A stretch of 64,000 bases of DNA. Origin: Tenacibaculum caenipelagi. Lineage in GTDB: Bacteria; Bacteroidota; Bacteroidia; Flavobacteriales; Flavobacteriaceae. Of this stretch, positions 34,479 to 44,017 are shown piece after piece. Both the position numbers and the translations under genes were made by a program. The stretch is taken from positions 62,001 to 126,000 of the forward strand of contig NZ_SNYH01000004.1 in the NCBI RefSeq assembly GCF_004363005.1, written 5' to 3'. The notes under the pieces are model-generated. The model saw only the letters and a program-made list of their open reading frames with translations. It was not told the DNA's origin and did no database searches. Within the stretch, counting starts at the first letter, position 1. Each line of letters begins with the position of its first letter.

Positions 34479-34724
34479 ATGACGGAAATCAAAACATTAA
34501 TTTTTAGCTTAAGTTTTATTTTAGCTCCTTTGTTAACAAATCAACCTATTTCAAAAGGTAAAGATTCAAAGGGTAAAGAACCAAAGGTTACTATTTGTCA
34601 CGTACCTCCAGGAAATCCAAGTAATGTTCATTCAATTACTATTAGTAAAAATGCTGTAGAAGCGCATTTAGCTCATGGAGATTTTTTTGGTAATTGTGGT
34701 GGTGGTACAGAGCAACAGTATTAA
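34479..34724 (+). CDS. small exported protein with CHVPPGNP motif
   Basis: 81 residues: a hydrophobic signal region, a short Lys/Gly-rich linker (SKGKDSKGKEPK), then CHVPPGNPSNVHSITISKN and AVEAHLAHGD and a closing Cys-Gly-Gly-Gly. This CHxPPGNP...AHLxHGD motif occurs widely in secreted Bacteroidetes proteins, usually as a part of larger ones, and its role is unclear. The two Cys and paired His could bind metal or form a disulfide. The ATG at 34479 is used, although an upstream TTG is open. A terminator follows. Confidence 0.7.
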   Translation: MTEIKTLIFSLSFILAPLLTNQPISKGKDSKGKEPKVTICHVPPGNPSNVHSITISKNAVEAHLAHGDFFGNCGGGTEQQY

Positions 34725-34752
34725 TATAATAATGTAGTTCATATTAGATCAA

Positions 34753-34783
34753 AATCTCCTGTTAAAAGCAGGAGATTTTTTAG
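34753..34783 (+). terminator. terminator
   Basis: AATCTCCTG/CAGGAGATT nine-base stem with a seven-base loop and a T run, just before the AlkB gene start at 34791. Confidence 0.8.
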
Positions 34784-34790
34784 TTATATA

Positions 34791-35402
34791 ATGATGGATT
34801 TATTCTCACAATTTGATGAAACTCCTAAAAATTTACTTCCGAAAGATGGAACCGTAAACTACTACGGAATTGTTCTTTCTCAGAAGGAAGCGGACGCTTA
34901 TTATGAAGCTTTATTAAATTCTATAGAGTGGCGTAATGATGAAGCTATCATTTTTGGAAAACGGATGGTAACCAAACGAAAAGTAGCTTGGTATGCCGAC
35001 CAACCATTTGAATATTCCTATTCCAACATTACGAAAACAGCCTTACCGTTTACCAAAGAATTGTTAGCTTTAAAAGAATTAGTAGAAAAGGAAACCAACG
35101 AAACGTATAACTCTTGCTTATTGAACTTATACCATGATGGTTCTGAAGGAATGGCGTGGCATAGCGATGGAGAAAAAGACCTAAAAAAGAACGGAGCCAT
35201 TGCTTCGTTAACTTTAGGAGCAGAACGTAAATTCGGATTTAAACATAAACAAACCAAAGAAGTTGTTTCATTAGTACTACAACACGGTTCGTTATTGGTA
35301 ATGAAAGACGAAACCCAAACCCATTGGCTACACCGGTTACCACCCACAAAAAAAGTTCACCGACCACGGGTGAACTTAACTTTTAGAACGATAGTGAGAT
35401 AA
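34791..35402 (+). CDS. AlkB-family 2-oxoglutarate/Fe(II) dioxygenase
   Basis: The 203-residue protein shows the iron ligands HxD in AWHSDGE and a distal His in THWLHRLPPT, plus the 2-oxoglutarate-binding RVNLTFR. NLYHDGSEGMAWHSD is the family signature. It repairs alkylated bases in DNA or RNA by oxidative demethylation. Two adjacent ATG codons are present at 34791 and 34794 and the distance to the preceding terminator is short, so its promoter probably overlaps that terminator. Confidence 0.88.
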   Translation: MMDLFSQFDETPKNLLPKDGTVNYYGIVLSQKEADAYYEALLNSIEWRNDEAIIFGKRMVTKRKVAWYADQPFEYSYSNITKTALPFTKELLALKELVEKETNETYNSCLLNLYHDGSEGMAWHSDGEKDLKKNGAIASLTLGAERKFGFKHKQTKEVVSLVLQHGSLLVMKDETQTHWLHRLPPTKKVHRPRVNLTFRTIVR

Positions 35403-35427
35403 TTTTCGTTAACGTTTTTGAGTATAA

Positions 35428-36729
35428 TTAATATTCTTCGATTTCGCTTAAGCCTGTATCATTCTCTTTTAAATTAAAACTTTTATTCTTTTTATTAATC
35501 AGAAGTAAATTTTTAGAATTATCAACAATTGATATACCGTTTTTAAAGTTCTTAGCAGATTTATAAATTGGTTTGATAATAATTTCTCCTTTTTTATTTA
35601 TAAAACCACAGTTCTTGACACTGTAATATTGGTCAGAATAGCACTTTTGGCAATATTCACAGTACCTTGCTAAACCTTCATAAAAAGGATTTACATGCCC
35701 AGAAAACTTAAAATCAATAATAGTTTCATTATTTTTATTAATAAAGCCCCATTTTCTATCTTTATTAACAGGAGCTAAACCTTCAGAAAAGTAACTAGCT
35801 TTATCATAAATAATAGGAATTACAATTTTTCCTTTTTTATCTATAAACCCATATTTATTATTGTTGGATACTAAAGCTACTCCTTCTGTAAATGCACCAA
35901 TTTTATCATAAGTTGGTTGCAATATCGTTTTTAATTGATTATCCAATAATCCATATTTACCATCTTTTTCAGTGTAAAAAAAACTTTCTTCTGAATCTAA
36001 AAAGGTAAAACTTGATTCTGTAACATCAGTAAATGTAAATGGACTATATAAATGTATGTCATTATAAATGGGGTCAATTATAATTTCTCCTTTTTTATTT
36101 ATAATTCCTTTTTTTCTATCTTTTATTATTACAGCAAAATCATTAATAAATTGATTAGCAAAATCAAAATTAGCTTTAATTACCTCTTTTCCTTTTTTAT
36201 CTAAATACCCATATTTATTATCGGAATTTTTGAAAGCAAATAAATCGGAGTTAAAATAGTTTATTATTGATTTGTATTTAAAATCAGTTATTTTGTCGCC
36301 TTTTGATGATATCATTCCATAATTTCCATTTTTTTGGATGATTAATATTTTTCCTTTATGTGTTACTATTATTTCGTTATATTTAGGATTAATTATTTTT
36401 TGTCCTTTTAAATCGATTAGTCCAAATTTATTATTCTCTTTAAATTTGAATAAAGTTGCTACAGAAGAAAATTCTAGGTATTCATAATTATTGCTTAAGA
36501 TTTCGTTTCCATTAATATCTAAAATTCCATATTTACCCTTAAGTTTAGAAATTAAATATGGATGTTCTTCATGAATTTTTAATTTTTGAAAGATTGGTTT
36601 TATAACTACTTTGAACTGATTATTTACAGCTCCGAATGTACTTTCTTTCTCAAATATATATAATTCATTTTTGTTTTGAGCAGAAGAGTAAATTGTAAAT
36701 ATTAAAAAAAGGATAAGGATTTTATTCAT
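35428..36729 (-). CDS. exported WG-repeat protein
   Basis: A 433-residue protein with a signal peptide (ending YSSA) followed by about ten WG-type repeats, seen here as YGxIDxxGKxIxxxxYxxI units (for example KYGILDINGNEIL, KYGYLDKKGKEVI, KYGFIDKKGKIVIP, KWGFINKNNETII). Family function is unknown, and the repeats probably form a beta-rich solenoid outside the cytoplasm. A CEYCQKCYSD segment near residue 360 adds three nearby Cys inside one repeat. ATG start, apparently monocistronic. Confidence 0.85.
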   Translation of the reverse strand: MNKILILFLIFTIYSSAQNKNELYIFEKESTFGAVNNQFKVVIKPIFQKLKIHEEHPYLISKLKGKYGILDINGNEILSNNYEYLEFSSVATLFKFKENNKFGLIDLKGQKIINPKYNEIIVTHKGKILIIQKNGNYGMISSKGDKITDFKYKSIINYFNSDLFAFKNSDNKYGYLDKKGKEVIKANFDFANQFINDFAVIIKDRKKGIINKKGEIIIDPIYNDIHLYSPFTFTDVTESSFTFLDSEESFFYTEKDGKYGLLDNQLKTILQPTYDKIGAFTEGVALVSNNNKYGFIDKKGKIVIPIIYDKASYFSEGLAPVNKDRKWGFINKNNETIIDFKFSGHVNPFYEGLARYCEYCQKCYSDQYYSVKNCGFINKKGEIIIKPIYKSAKNFKNGISIVDNSKNLLLINKKNKSFNLKENDTGLSEIEEY

Positions 36730-36840
36730 AATTTTATTTTTTGTGAAATTACACTCAATAATTAATGTATTTGTTGTTTTAATGATATATATTCATCGAT
36801 AGTGAAACTAGTGATTGGAAGATTAAGTCCTCAAAAAAGT

Positions 36841-37959
36841 TTATTCTAACTTTTCAAAAAACGTCAATTCGTAATTAGGTAATAACTCTGGGTGGGTTAT
36901 TTTAATAATATCTTTTAATACTAAATCTGGTCGGGTAGGAGCTAATTCATAATACAAAGTACCTCCAGTTTTCCCTTTCTTTATGGCAGGAGAGTATATT
37001 TTATCATTTTTAAAAGCAGTAAACTCTGCGTAATGCGGGTTGCTTTCTAGTAGTTGTTCTTTAGAAGTAAAATGGCCAGGAGCAATCCAAAAATCGGCGT
37101 TTTTTCCGGTATCTAAAATACTTTCAAAGCTTAATGATAAACTTCCTTTTCCTTTAGAATCTTTCCATAAATAGTCTAGGTTAGCATCTTTTAAATATTG
37201 AGCAACAAAGCTTTCGCCTGCTGGTAAATTCCAGACATCTTTACTCATAATTGCACCAGAAAGAATGGTAGGTTTGGTTGTTGCTTCTTGAGCTATTTTA
37301 ACAGCTTCTAAATAGTTGTTTTTAATAACCTTAAAAAGACTGTCAGCCTTTTGGTTTTCATGATAAAGGGCTCCAAATAATTTGACCCATTCAGCTCTAC
37401 CTAAAGGAGTTTCTTCTAACCAATCACCATTTATAATTACAGGAATTCCTGCTTGTTCTACAGTTGTAAGAGTTTTGTTTGTTTTTCCCATAGAAAACCC
37501 AATAACTACGTCAGGGTTTAAGTCCAGTAAAACTTCGGTGTTTAACGATTGTTCTTTTCCGAGTTCTTTTACCAATCCGCTATCAATCAAAGCACGAGTT
37601 TTTTCAGAAGAAACATAACTGGTATGAGGAAATCCAACCAATGTTTTTTCTTTCCCTAATAGCTCAAGTACTGGAATATGAGTTGTTGATGTTACTACAA
37701 TTTTCTCTATAGGAGTTTTAATGTCATTCGCACCAGAACCTAAAGTATATGTAAAAGTTTCTTTAGAGTTTGGATAAGGTGTTTTAACAATAATTTGTGT
37801 GTTGTTTTCTTTTTGAATTAAATCAAACCCAGTAGCATATTCAATTGTACTCGAATGGATTTGACTTTTTTTAGGACTCTCTTTTGTTTCTGTCTTACAA
37901 GATGTTACTGTTAAAAAGATAAGAAAAAGTGAAAGCACCCTAAATAGAGAAGTATACAT
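36841..37959 (-). CDS. BtuF-like vitamin B12 (or siderophore) ABC substrate-binding lipoprotein
   Basis: A 372-residue lipoprotein (lipobox VTSC) with the two-lobe periplasmic-binding fold of the FhuD/BtuF class: IPVLELLGKEKTLVGFPHTSY, then LLDLNPDVVIGFSMG and a long connecting helix. It would deliver B12 to an inner-membrane transporter not seen here. The ATG at 37959 is chosen, though a longer reading starts at 38007. It is divergent from the cobalamin-riboswitch-controlled receptor, so a shared intergenic region of about 370 bases serves both. The B12 assignment rests on that neighbourhood, and a siderophore is the alternative. Confidence 0.75.
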   Translation of the reverse strand: MYTSLFRVLSLFLIFLTVTSCKTETKESPKKSQIHSSTIEYATGFDLIQKENNTQIIVKTPYPNSKETFTYTLGSGANDIKTPIEKIVVTSTTHIPVLELLGKEKTLVGFPHTSYVSSEKTRALIDSGLVKELGKEQSLNTEVLLDLNPDVVIGFSMGKTNKTLTTVEQAGIPVIINGDWLEETPLGRAEWVKLFGALYHENQKADSLFKVIKNNYLEAVKIAQEATTKPTILSGAIMSKDVWNLPAGESFVAQYLKDANLDYLWKDSKGKGSLSLSFESILDTGKNADFWIAPGHFTSKEQLLESNPHYAEFTAFKNDKIYSPAIKKGKTGGTLYYELAPTRPDLVLKDIIKITHPELLPNYELTFFEKLE

Positions 37960-38016
37960 AGTTGTTAATTTTATCAGCAAGAATACAAAACTATTTTCTA
38001 ATAACAATTTTTAAAC

Positions 38017-38024
38017 TACATTTG
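38017..38024 (+). promoter_or_regulatory. TAnnTTTG promoter box for the riboswitch/receptor transcript
   Basis: TACATTTG fits the consensus exactly. Its predicted start near 38030 coincides with the 5' edge of the cobalamin riboswitch. Confidence 0.6.
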
Positions 38025-38030
38025 CGCCGA

Positions 38031-38230
38031 TTTTGGTTTTCTAGTAGTATTCTACTACAAGAAATTAAAAGGGAATTTGGTGCAAATCCAAAACTGTTCC
38101 CGCAACTGTAAGTTTATGCTGAACGAAGTTCAGTACCTTAACAAAAGGTTGTTGTAAATTACTTTATACCACTGTTCAAACAAAGAATGGGAAGGTTTTA
38201 CAACGATAAATAAGTCAGGAGACCTGCCAA
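38031..38230 (+). promoter_or_regulatory. cobalamin (B12) riboswitch
   Basis: The conserved core GGTGCAAATCC with flanking GGGAA and ACTGTTCCCGCAACTGTAA is at 38071-38110, and the B12 box AGTCAGGAGACCTGCC at 38213-38228. A hairpin CTGAAC/GTTCAG separates them. The expression platform downstream contains a stem AAACTTT/AAAGTTT. B12 binding should lower expression of the receptor gene. Confidence 0.93.
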
Positions 38231-38334
38231 CATCACAATAAGAGTAAAACTTTCGGGACAAAAGTTTATGTACTTAAAACTTTTTTCGTACAAAAAATTT
38301 AGCCTGATTAATTGTAAAAATTAAATCATTAAAA

Positions 38335-40215
38335 ATGAACAAACAATTACTAATTGTTGGTGCGGTCGCGCTATTATTTGCGAGCACAAAAACTTTTGCT
38401 CAAGAGCAAGAAAAAACGGAAGAGTTGGACGAAGTTGTAGTAACTGCTACAAAAACGAAGACCAATAAAAAAAATGTAGGGAAAATAGTTTATAAAATAA
38501 CTTCAAAGCAACTAGAAGAAAGAGTAGGGAAAACTTTAGTTGAAGTTTTAAATGAAATTCCTGGTATTGAAATTAATGGAGCTCAAAGTAACAGAGGTCA
38601 AAATTTAGGAGTATACATTAGAGGGGGAAGAAACAAGCATGTTGCTGTGTTGATAGACGGAGTGAACATCAATGACCCTTCATCAATTGCAGGAGATTTT
38701 GATTTAAGACAATTAGATTTAAATCAAGTTGAATCGATTGAGGTTTTAAAAGGAGCTTCATCAGTATTATACGGTTCTGGAGCAGCTACAGGTGTTATCA
38801 ATATTATCATGAAGAAATCGTCAAAGAAAGAATTTGGAGGTACTTTTACGACATCGGTTGGTAGTAATAGATCAGCAGAACATAATAAGTTTGCTGCAGA
38901 TGAACTTGAAGCTAATTTTAATTTTAACGGAACAATTGATAAAGTAGATTATTTATTAGGAGTAAACTCTAATAATTCATCAGGATTATCTTCTATTGAA
39001 AATGCAGATGAAAACAACCCAAATAAAGAAGACAAGTTTTATAGACAAAATGCATTGTTAAAAATTGGATACAAGGTTGATAGTAGAGTAAGAATTGGGC
39101 TTGAAGGAAGCTTTAATAAATTCTATAACGAGTTTGATTCTAGTTATCCAGCAGGAGATGCTGATTATTTTGCTGAAACAGAACAAAAAAGGGCTGTTTT
39201 TAGTACAGATTTTAACTATTCTAAAGGAGAGTTAAAAGCAAGAGGTTTTTATACAAAAATAGATAGAAACTCTACATCATCAAGCAACAGCATCTTTAAA
39301 GGAGAAGTTTACGGTTTTGATGTATTTAACAACTATAAAGTTTTAGAAGAACTTTCATTTGTACTAGGGGTTGCTGGTCAATACCAAGATATGTTTCAAG
39401 ATACTGCTTATGGAAATATAGAAGAAGGAACAGCAAAACAACACTATTACGACCCTTATTTATCAGCAAACTATAATACTGATTTTGGATTGAATGTAAA
39501 TGCGGGTGTTCGTATGAATATGCATAATGAATATGGTAATAACTTTGTTTATAATGTGAACCCTTCATTTAATTTTGAGGTATCTGAGCAAAGAAACTTA
39601 AAAATATTCGCATCATATAGTACAGCTTTTATTACTCCGACATTATCAGAGATTTTTAATAAAGATGATAGTGTAGATGAGTTAAACCCAGAAAAAGATT
39701 TTACTGTTGAAGGAGGTTTTGAATTTGATATTTTAGATAATTTAATGGTAAATGCAACCTATTTCTACAGAGAAGAGACTGATAAAGTAGTATGGAGTGG
39801 TGGAAAATATTTAAATAATGATGGAACTTATAATTTAAAGGGAGTTGAAGCAATCTTATCTTATAAACCAATAAAGGACTTAACTTTATCGGGTGACTAT
39901 ACCTATGTTAACATTGAAGGAGGAACAAGTTTAATAAATTTACCTAAGCATAAGTTTGGAGCCAGAGCAAATTATAATATCAGCCCTAAAACTTTTGTAG
40001 GAGCTACTTATAGATACACAAGTGAAAGAGAAACTTTTGGAGATGTATTGAGTTCTTATGATGTAGTTGATTTATTTGTGAATCACAAAATTTTAAAAGA
40101 TAAAGTGACTTTATTTGGAAATGTAACTAACTTATTGAATGAAAACTTCCAAGATGTTAGCGGTTATACAGCTCGAGGAAGAAACTATAAATTAGGGTTA
40201 AGAATTCAGTTTTAA
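38335..40215 (+). CDS. BtuB-like TonB-dependent outer-membrane receptor
   Basis: The 626-residue protein has a signal peptide (ending TFA-Q), a TonB-box-like ELDEVVVTATKT, a plug domain (LVEVLNEIPGIEINGAQSNR; VAVLIDGVNINDPS; VESIEVLKGASSVLYGSGA; GVINIIMKK) and a 22-strand-type barrel with the C-terminal aromatic end (KLGLRIQF). The upstream cobalamin riboswitch supports B12 or cobinamide as the substrate. It is divergent from the BtuF-like lipoprotein gene. No TonB or inner-membrane permease lies in the window. Confidence 0.9.
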   Translation: MNKQLLIVGAVALLFASTKTFAQEQEKTEELDEVVVTATKTKTNKKNVGKIVYKITSKQLEERVGKTLVEVLNEIPGIEINGAQSNRGQNLGVYIRGGRNKHVAVLIDGVNINDPSSIAGDFDLRQLDLNQVESIEVLKGASSVLYGSGAATGVINIIMKKSSKKEFGGTFTTSVGSNRSAEHNKFAADELEANFNFNGTIDKVDYLLGVNSNNSSGLSSIENADENNPNKEDKFYRQNALLKIGYKVDSRVRIGLEGSFNKFYNEFDSSYPAGDADYFAETEQKRAVFSTDFNYSKGELKARGFYTKIDRNSTSSSNSIFKGEVYGFDVFNNYKVLEELSFVLGVAGQYQDMFQDTAYGNIEEGTAKQHYYDPYLSANYNTDFGLNVNAGVRMNMHNEYGNNFVYNVNPSFNFEVSEQRNLKIFASYSTAFITPTLSEIFNKDDSVDELNPEKDFTVEGGFEFDILDNLMVNATYFYREETDKVVWSGGKYLNNDGTYNLKGVEAILSYKPIKDLTLSGDYTYVNIEGGTSLINLPKHKFGARANYNISPKTFVGATYRYTSERETFGDVLSSYDVVDLFVNHKILKDKVTLFGNVTNLLNENFQDVSGYTARGRNYKLGLRIQF

Positions 40216-40238
40216 TTCGTTTATATATTAAATGCAAG

Positions 40239-40268
40239 ATCCTCCTTAATTTAAGGAGGATTTTTTTA
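40239..40268. terminator. terminator between convergent genes
   Basis: Near-perfect palindrome ATCCTCCTTAA/TTAAGGAGGAT followed by a T run. It lies just before the stop codon of the minus-strand gene at 40266. Confidence 0.8.
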
Positions 40269-40679
40269 TATAAATTTATCTCTAATATCTTTTGAAGGAA
40301 TCATACATTCTTCTTTTTTACCAAACCATTTGTACCGGTTTTTAGCAATAAAATCATACATTATATTCCTCAAACCCTCAGGAAATAACCAAAAAAACTG
40401 AGTTAATTTCCAGACACCGCCCAAAGCATTCATAATTTTTAAGGCTGCAGACGACTTGATATCGTACGAGACATTGGGTTCGTATAAAATGATAGAATCT
40501 ACTTTTGAAGTATCTATACCCAAATATTGAGTAATTTCTTTTCCTATGTCAGATTGAAGAGAAGTAAATACAAACTGATTTTTCGTGTCATATCGTATAA
40601 TTTTTAGCACACTATCATTACAAAAATTGCAGATACCATCAAACAAAATAATTTTTTTATCTCTGGGTAGTTTGTTCAT
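40266..40679 (-). CDS. DCC-family thiol-disulfide oxidoreductase-like protein (DUF393)
   Basis: A 137-residue protein with the DCC motif FDGICNFCND near residue 14, then VLKIIRYD and the closing block FWLFPEGLRN. The two active-site-like Cys match a thioredoxin-like fold of the DUF393 family. ATG start, single gene, convergent with the receptor. A redox role is inferred from the family, with no partner visible. Confidence 0.85.
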   Translation of the reverse strand: MNKLPRDKKIILFDGICNFCNDSVLKIIRYDTKNQFVFTSLQSDIGKEITQYLGIDTSKVDSIILYEPNVSYDIKSSAALKIMNALGGVWKLTQFFWLFPEGLRNIMYDFIAKNRYKWFGKKEECMIPSKDIRDKFI

Positions 40680-40826
40680 TTGTAGTGTTTTATAAAAAAT
40701 AAAAGATTAAATTGTAACATTAACCAAAATTAAGCGTCTTGTAAGAAAGTAAATAATGATTTAACAATAATTTAGTAACAATTAGAAATATCAGTATTTA
40801 TTTTTATCTAAAAATTAACTAGCATT

Positions 40827-41531
40827 ATGATTCGAATAGAAAATCTTCATAAATCTTATCCAATAGGAAAAGACTCACTTCATGTTTTAAAAGGGTTAAA
40901 CTTACATATAAAAGAAGGTGAATTTGTATCCATAATGGGATCTTCAGGTTCTGGAAAATCTACCTTATTAAACATTGTAGGTTTGTTAGATACTCATGAT
41001 GAAGGGAAATACTATTTAAATGGGCAGTTAATTGAAAACTTAAATGAAAAAAAAGCGGCTGTACTTCGTAACAAATTTTTAGGGTTTGTTTTTCAGTCAT
41101 TTAACCTAATCTCTTATAAAACAGCTTTAGAAAATGTTGCATTACCATTGTATTATAAAGGAGTTGCTAGAAAAGAACGATTAGAAATAGCTTTAGAATA
41201 TCTTGATAAAGTAGGTTTAAAAGAATGGGCAAACCATTTACCTAATGAACTTTCTGGAGGTCAAAAACAACGTGTAGCAATAGCGAGAGCATTGGTAACG
41301 AAACCAAAAGTGGTATTAGCAGATGAGCCAACAGGGGCGTTAGATTCTACTACAACAGATTCGGTAATGGACTTACTAAAAGAAATTAATGATGAAGGAA
41401 TGACTGTTTTTGTAATAACACACGAAGAAGAAGTAGCTGCACAAACAAATAGAGTTGTGCGTTTAAAAGATGGAGTTATTATCAGCGATGAGTTAACACA
41501 AGTCGAAACGAAAACAGCTAAAGCAATTTAA
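40827..41531 (+). CDS. ABC exporter ATP-binding protein (MacB/LolD-like)
   Basis: A 234-residue ATPase with Walker A GSSGSGKST, Q-loop FQSFNLIS, signature ELSGGQKQR and Walker B VVLADEPTGALDS plus VITHE. The wording of these motifs is that of the MacB/LolD group. It stops two bases before the first permease gene, so the set 40827-45124 is one operon of ATPase, two permeases and adaptor, probably exporting a drug-like or lipophilic substrate. Confidence 0.9.
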   Translation: MIRIENLHKSYPIGKDSLHVLKGLNLHIKEGEFVSIMGSSGSGKSTLLNIVGLLDTHDEGKYYLNGQLIENLNEKKAAVLRNKFLGFVFQSFNLISYKTALENVALPLYYKGVARKERLEIALEYLDKVGLKEWANHLPNELSGGQKQRVAIARALVTKPKVVLADEPTGALDSTTTDSVMDLLKEINDEGMTVFVITHEEEVAAQTNRVVRLKDGVIISDELTQVETKTAKAI

Positions 41532-41533
41532 TT

Positions 41534-42763
41534 ATGTTTGATTTAGACCGCTGGAGGGAAATATTTCAAAGTATTAGTAAAAACAAACTGCGTTCGATTT
41601 TATCGGGGTTTACGGTAGCTTTTGCGATTTTGCTATTTACATTACTGTTTGGTATCGGTAATGGACTTCAAAATACATTTAAAAATGAGTTTGCTAAAGA
41701 TGCAATTAACTCAATATATATATGGCCAAATAGTACAACCAAGGCATACAAAGGGCATCAAATAGGAAGAAGAATTCAATTTACAAATGATGATTTTAAT
41801 TTTTTAAAAGAAAAATATTCTGATAAAATTCAAATGATTAGTCCACGATTGCAAAGAAGTGTAAAAGTGGTATATAAGACTGAAGAAGATAATTATACTT
41901 TAAGGGGAGTATACCCTAAATATGATATACTTGAATCTGCAGAAGTTACAGAAGGACGATTTTTAAATATTAGAGATATAAAAGAAAAATCCAAAGTTGT
42001 TGTGATTGGAAGAATGGTTGAAAAAGATTTATTCGGTCAAATTAGTGCATATGGAAAGCAATTGAATATTGGAGGTATCATGTATAAGGTTATTGGAGTT
42101 TTTTCTGATCCAGGAGGAGACGGTGATGAACGCTTTATTTATACTCCTTTTTCTACAATGCAACAAATTTATGGGAATAATGATCATGTGGATGAATTTG
42201 GAATGACATACAATCCAGAGTTAAGTATTGATGAAGCTATTGCGTTTAGTAGTCAAATGCATAGAGAGTTAAAGAAAAAACATGAAATAGATCCTAATGA
42301 TCAAAGAGGAATACGAGTACATAACTACGCTTCTGAAAACAAAGAAGTAACTGGAATGATGGTAGGGTTAAGTATATTAATTTTAATTATAGGCTTTGGA
42401 ACCTTAATAGCAGGAGTGGTAGGGATAAGTAATATTATGGTGTATATTGTTAAGGAGAGAACTAAAGAACTAGGAATACGAAAAGCAATTGGCGCAACTC
42501 CTGGAGCTATAGTATCTATGATCATGTTAGAAGCTATTTTAATCACTGCAATATCAGGTTATTTTGGGTTGATTTTAGGTGTTGGAATATTAGAAGTAAC
42601 AGGACCTAGCTTAGAAAAGTATTTTATTCTTAACCCAGGAGTATCTACTCCAGTAGTGGTAGGAGCTACGATAACTTTAATCTTAGCAGGAATGATTGCT
42701 GGATATTTACCAGCAAAAAGAGCAGCACAAATTAAACCAATTGTAGCACTAAGAGCAGATTAA
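41534..42763 (+). CDS. ABC exporter permease, FtsX/MacB-type (first)
   Basis: 409 residues: an N-terminal membrane helix (about 18-40), a large MacB-type periplasmic domain, then three membrane helices (about 275-400) containing the VKERTKELGIRKAIGATPG coupling motif that contacts the ATPase. It is coupled to the ATPase upstream and the second permease downstream by two-base gaps. Different permeases in one operon suggest a heterodimeric exporter. Confidence 0.88.
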   Translation: MFDLDRWREIFQSISKNKLRSILSGFTVAFAILLFTLLFGIGNGLQNTFKNEFAKDAINSIYIWPNSTTKAYKGHQIGRRIQFTNDDFNFLKEKYSDKIQMISPRLQRSVKVVYKTEEDNYTLRGVYPKYDILESAEVTEGRFLNIRDIKEKSKVVVIGRMVEKDLFGQISAYGKQLNIGGIMYKVIGVFSDPGGDGDERFIYTPFSTMQQIYGNNDHVDEFGMTYNPELSIDEAIAFSSQMHRELKKKHEIDPNDQRGIRVHNYASENKEVTGMMVGLSILILIIGFGTLIAGVVGISNIMVYIVKERTKELGIRKAIGATPGAIVSMIMLEAILITAISGYFGLILGVGILEVTGPSLEKYFILNPGVSTPVVVGATITLILAGMIAGYLPAKRAAQIKPIVALRAD

Positions 42764-42765
42764 TT

Positions 42766-43983
42766 ATGAAGTTTTTATTTGATTCAGATACTTGGCAAGA
42801 GATTTACGGTAGTATTCGTAAAAATAAAACAAGAACAGTAATAACTATTTTTGGAGCGTTTTGGGGAATATTATTGTTAGTAGGGCTTTTAGGAGCTGCA
42901 AAAGGAATTGAAAACGGGTTTAATAGCATGTTTGGTGATTTTGCTACTAATAGTGTTTTTATGTCTGGTAGTAAAACTTCTAAACCTTTTAAAGGCTTTC
43001 AAGAAGGCAGACAAATAGATTTAACTACAAGGGATGTAGAAAAAATTAGAAGTGAAGTAGAAGGGGTAGAATTTGTAGTACCAAGAAATGTAACAGGAAG
43101 TCAAGTCGTATATGGTTTAAAAACAGCAAACCTAACAGTTTTTGGAGATTATCCTTTATTGGATAAAGTACAGAAGAAAAAGTTAACAGCAGGAAGATTT
43201 ATAAACCAACAAGACATAAATGAAAATAAAAAAGTTTGTGTAATCAGTACAGAAGTGTACAAGCAGTTGTTTGATAAAAATGAAGAAGCACTAGGTTCAT
43301 ATGTCAAAATAAACAATATTGGTTATATGGTAATTGGTGTATATAAGCCAAGTAGATTTGAAGGAACAAACAATATACACATTCCTTTTAGCACTTTTAA
43401 ATTAGTGTATAATCAAGGAGATAAATTTAGGTGGATGGTTATTACAGGAAAACCTGAATATGATATAGAACAAGTAGAATCTGATGTAAAAGTGTTGTTA
43501 AGTAGCTTACATAAAATTCATCCTGATGATAATAGAGCCTTTAGAGGGTTTAATTTAGGAAAAGAAATAGCTAAAGTAACAGGATTTCTAACCGGAATGC
43601 AATTTTTAACGTGGTTCGTAGGGATAGCAACTTTAATAGCGGGAGTTTTTGCTATTGGAAATATTTTATTAATCACAGTAAAAGAGCGAACTAAAGAAAT
43701 TGGTATACGAAGAGCTTTAGGAGCAACGCCAAGAAAAATAAGACAGCAAATTATTTTAGAATCTGTTTTTCTAACATTATTGGCAGGATCTTTAGGAATC
43801 ATAGCAGGAGGTTTGATATTAATGGCAATAGATGCAGCTGATTTATTAACGAATCCAACAGTAGATATTCCAATAGTATTGATAGCATATACTGTTTTAA
43901 TAGTATTAGGAACTTTAATAGGTTTTATACCAGCTTACATGGCAACAATAATTCAACCAATAGAAGCATTAAGAGAAGAATAA
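42766..43983 (+). CDS. ABC exporter permease, FtsX/MacB-type (second)
   Basis: A 405-residue homologue of the preceding permease with the same topology, ending in three membrane helices and the VKERTKEIGIRRALGATPRK coupling motif. The intergenic distance is two bases. Together they probably form the membrane pore for the ATPase at 40827 and the adaptor at 44018. Confidence 0.88.
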   Translation: MKFLFDSDTWQEIYGSIRKNKTRTVITIFGAFWGILLLVGLLGAAKGIENGFNSMFGDFATNSVFMSGSKTSKPFKGFQEGRQIDLTTRDVEKIRSEVEGVEFVVPRNVTGSQVVYGLKTANLTVFGDYPLLDKVQKKKLTAGRFINQQDINENKKVCVISTEVYKQLFDKNEEALGSYVKINNIGYMVIGVYKPSRFEGTNNIHIPFSTFKLVYNQGDKFRWMVITGKPEYDIEQVESDVKVLLSSLHKIHPDDNRAFRGFNLGKEIAKVTGFLTGMQFLTWFVGIATLIAGVFAIGNILLITVKERTKEIGIRRALGATPRKIRQQIILESVFLTLLAGSLGIIAGGLILMAIDAADLLTNPTVDIPIVLIAYTVLIVLGTLIGFIPAYMATIIQPIEALREE

Positions 43984-44017
43984 AAAAATCAATTAACAAA
44001 AAAATAAATAGATACAA

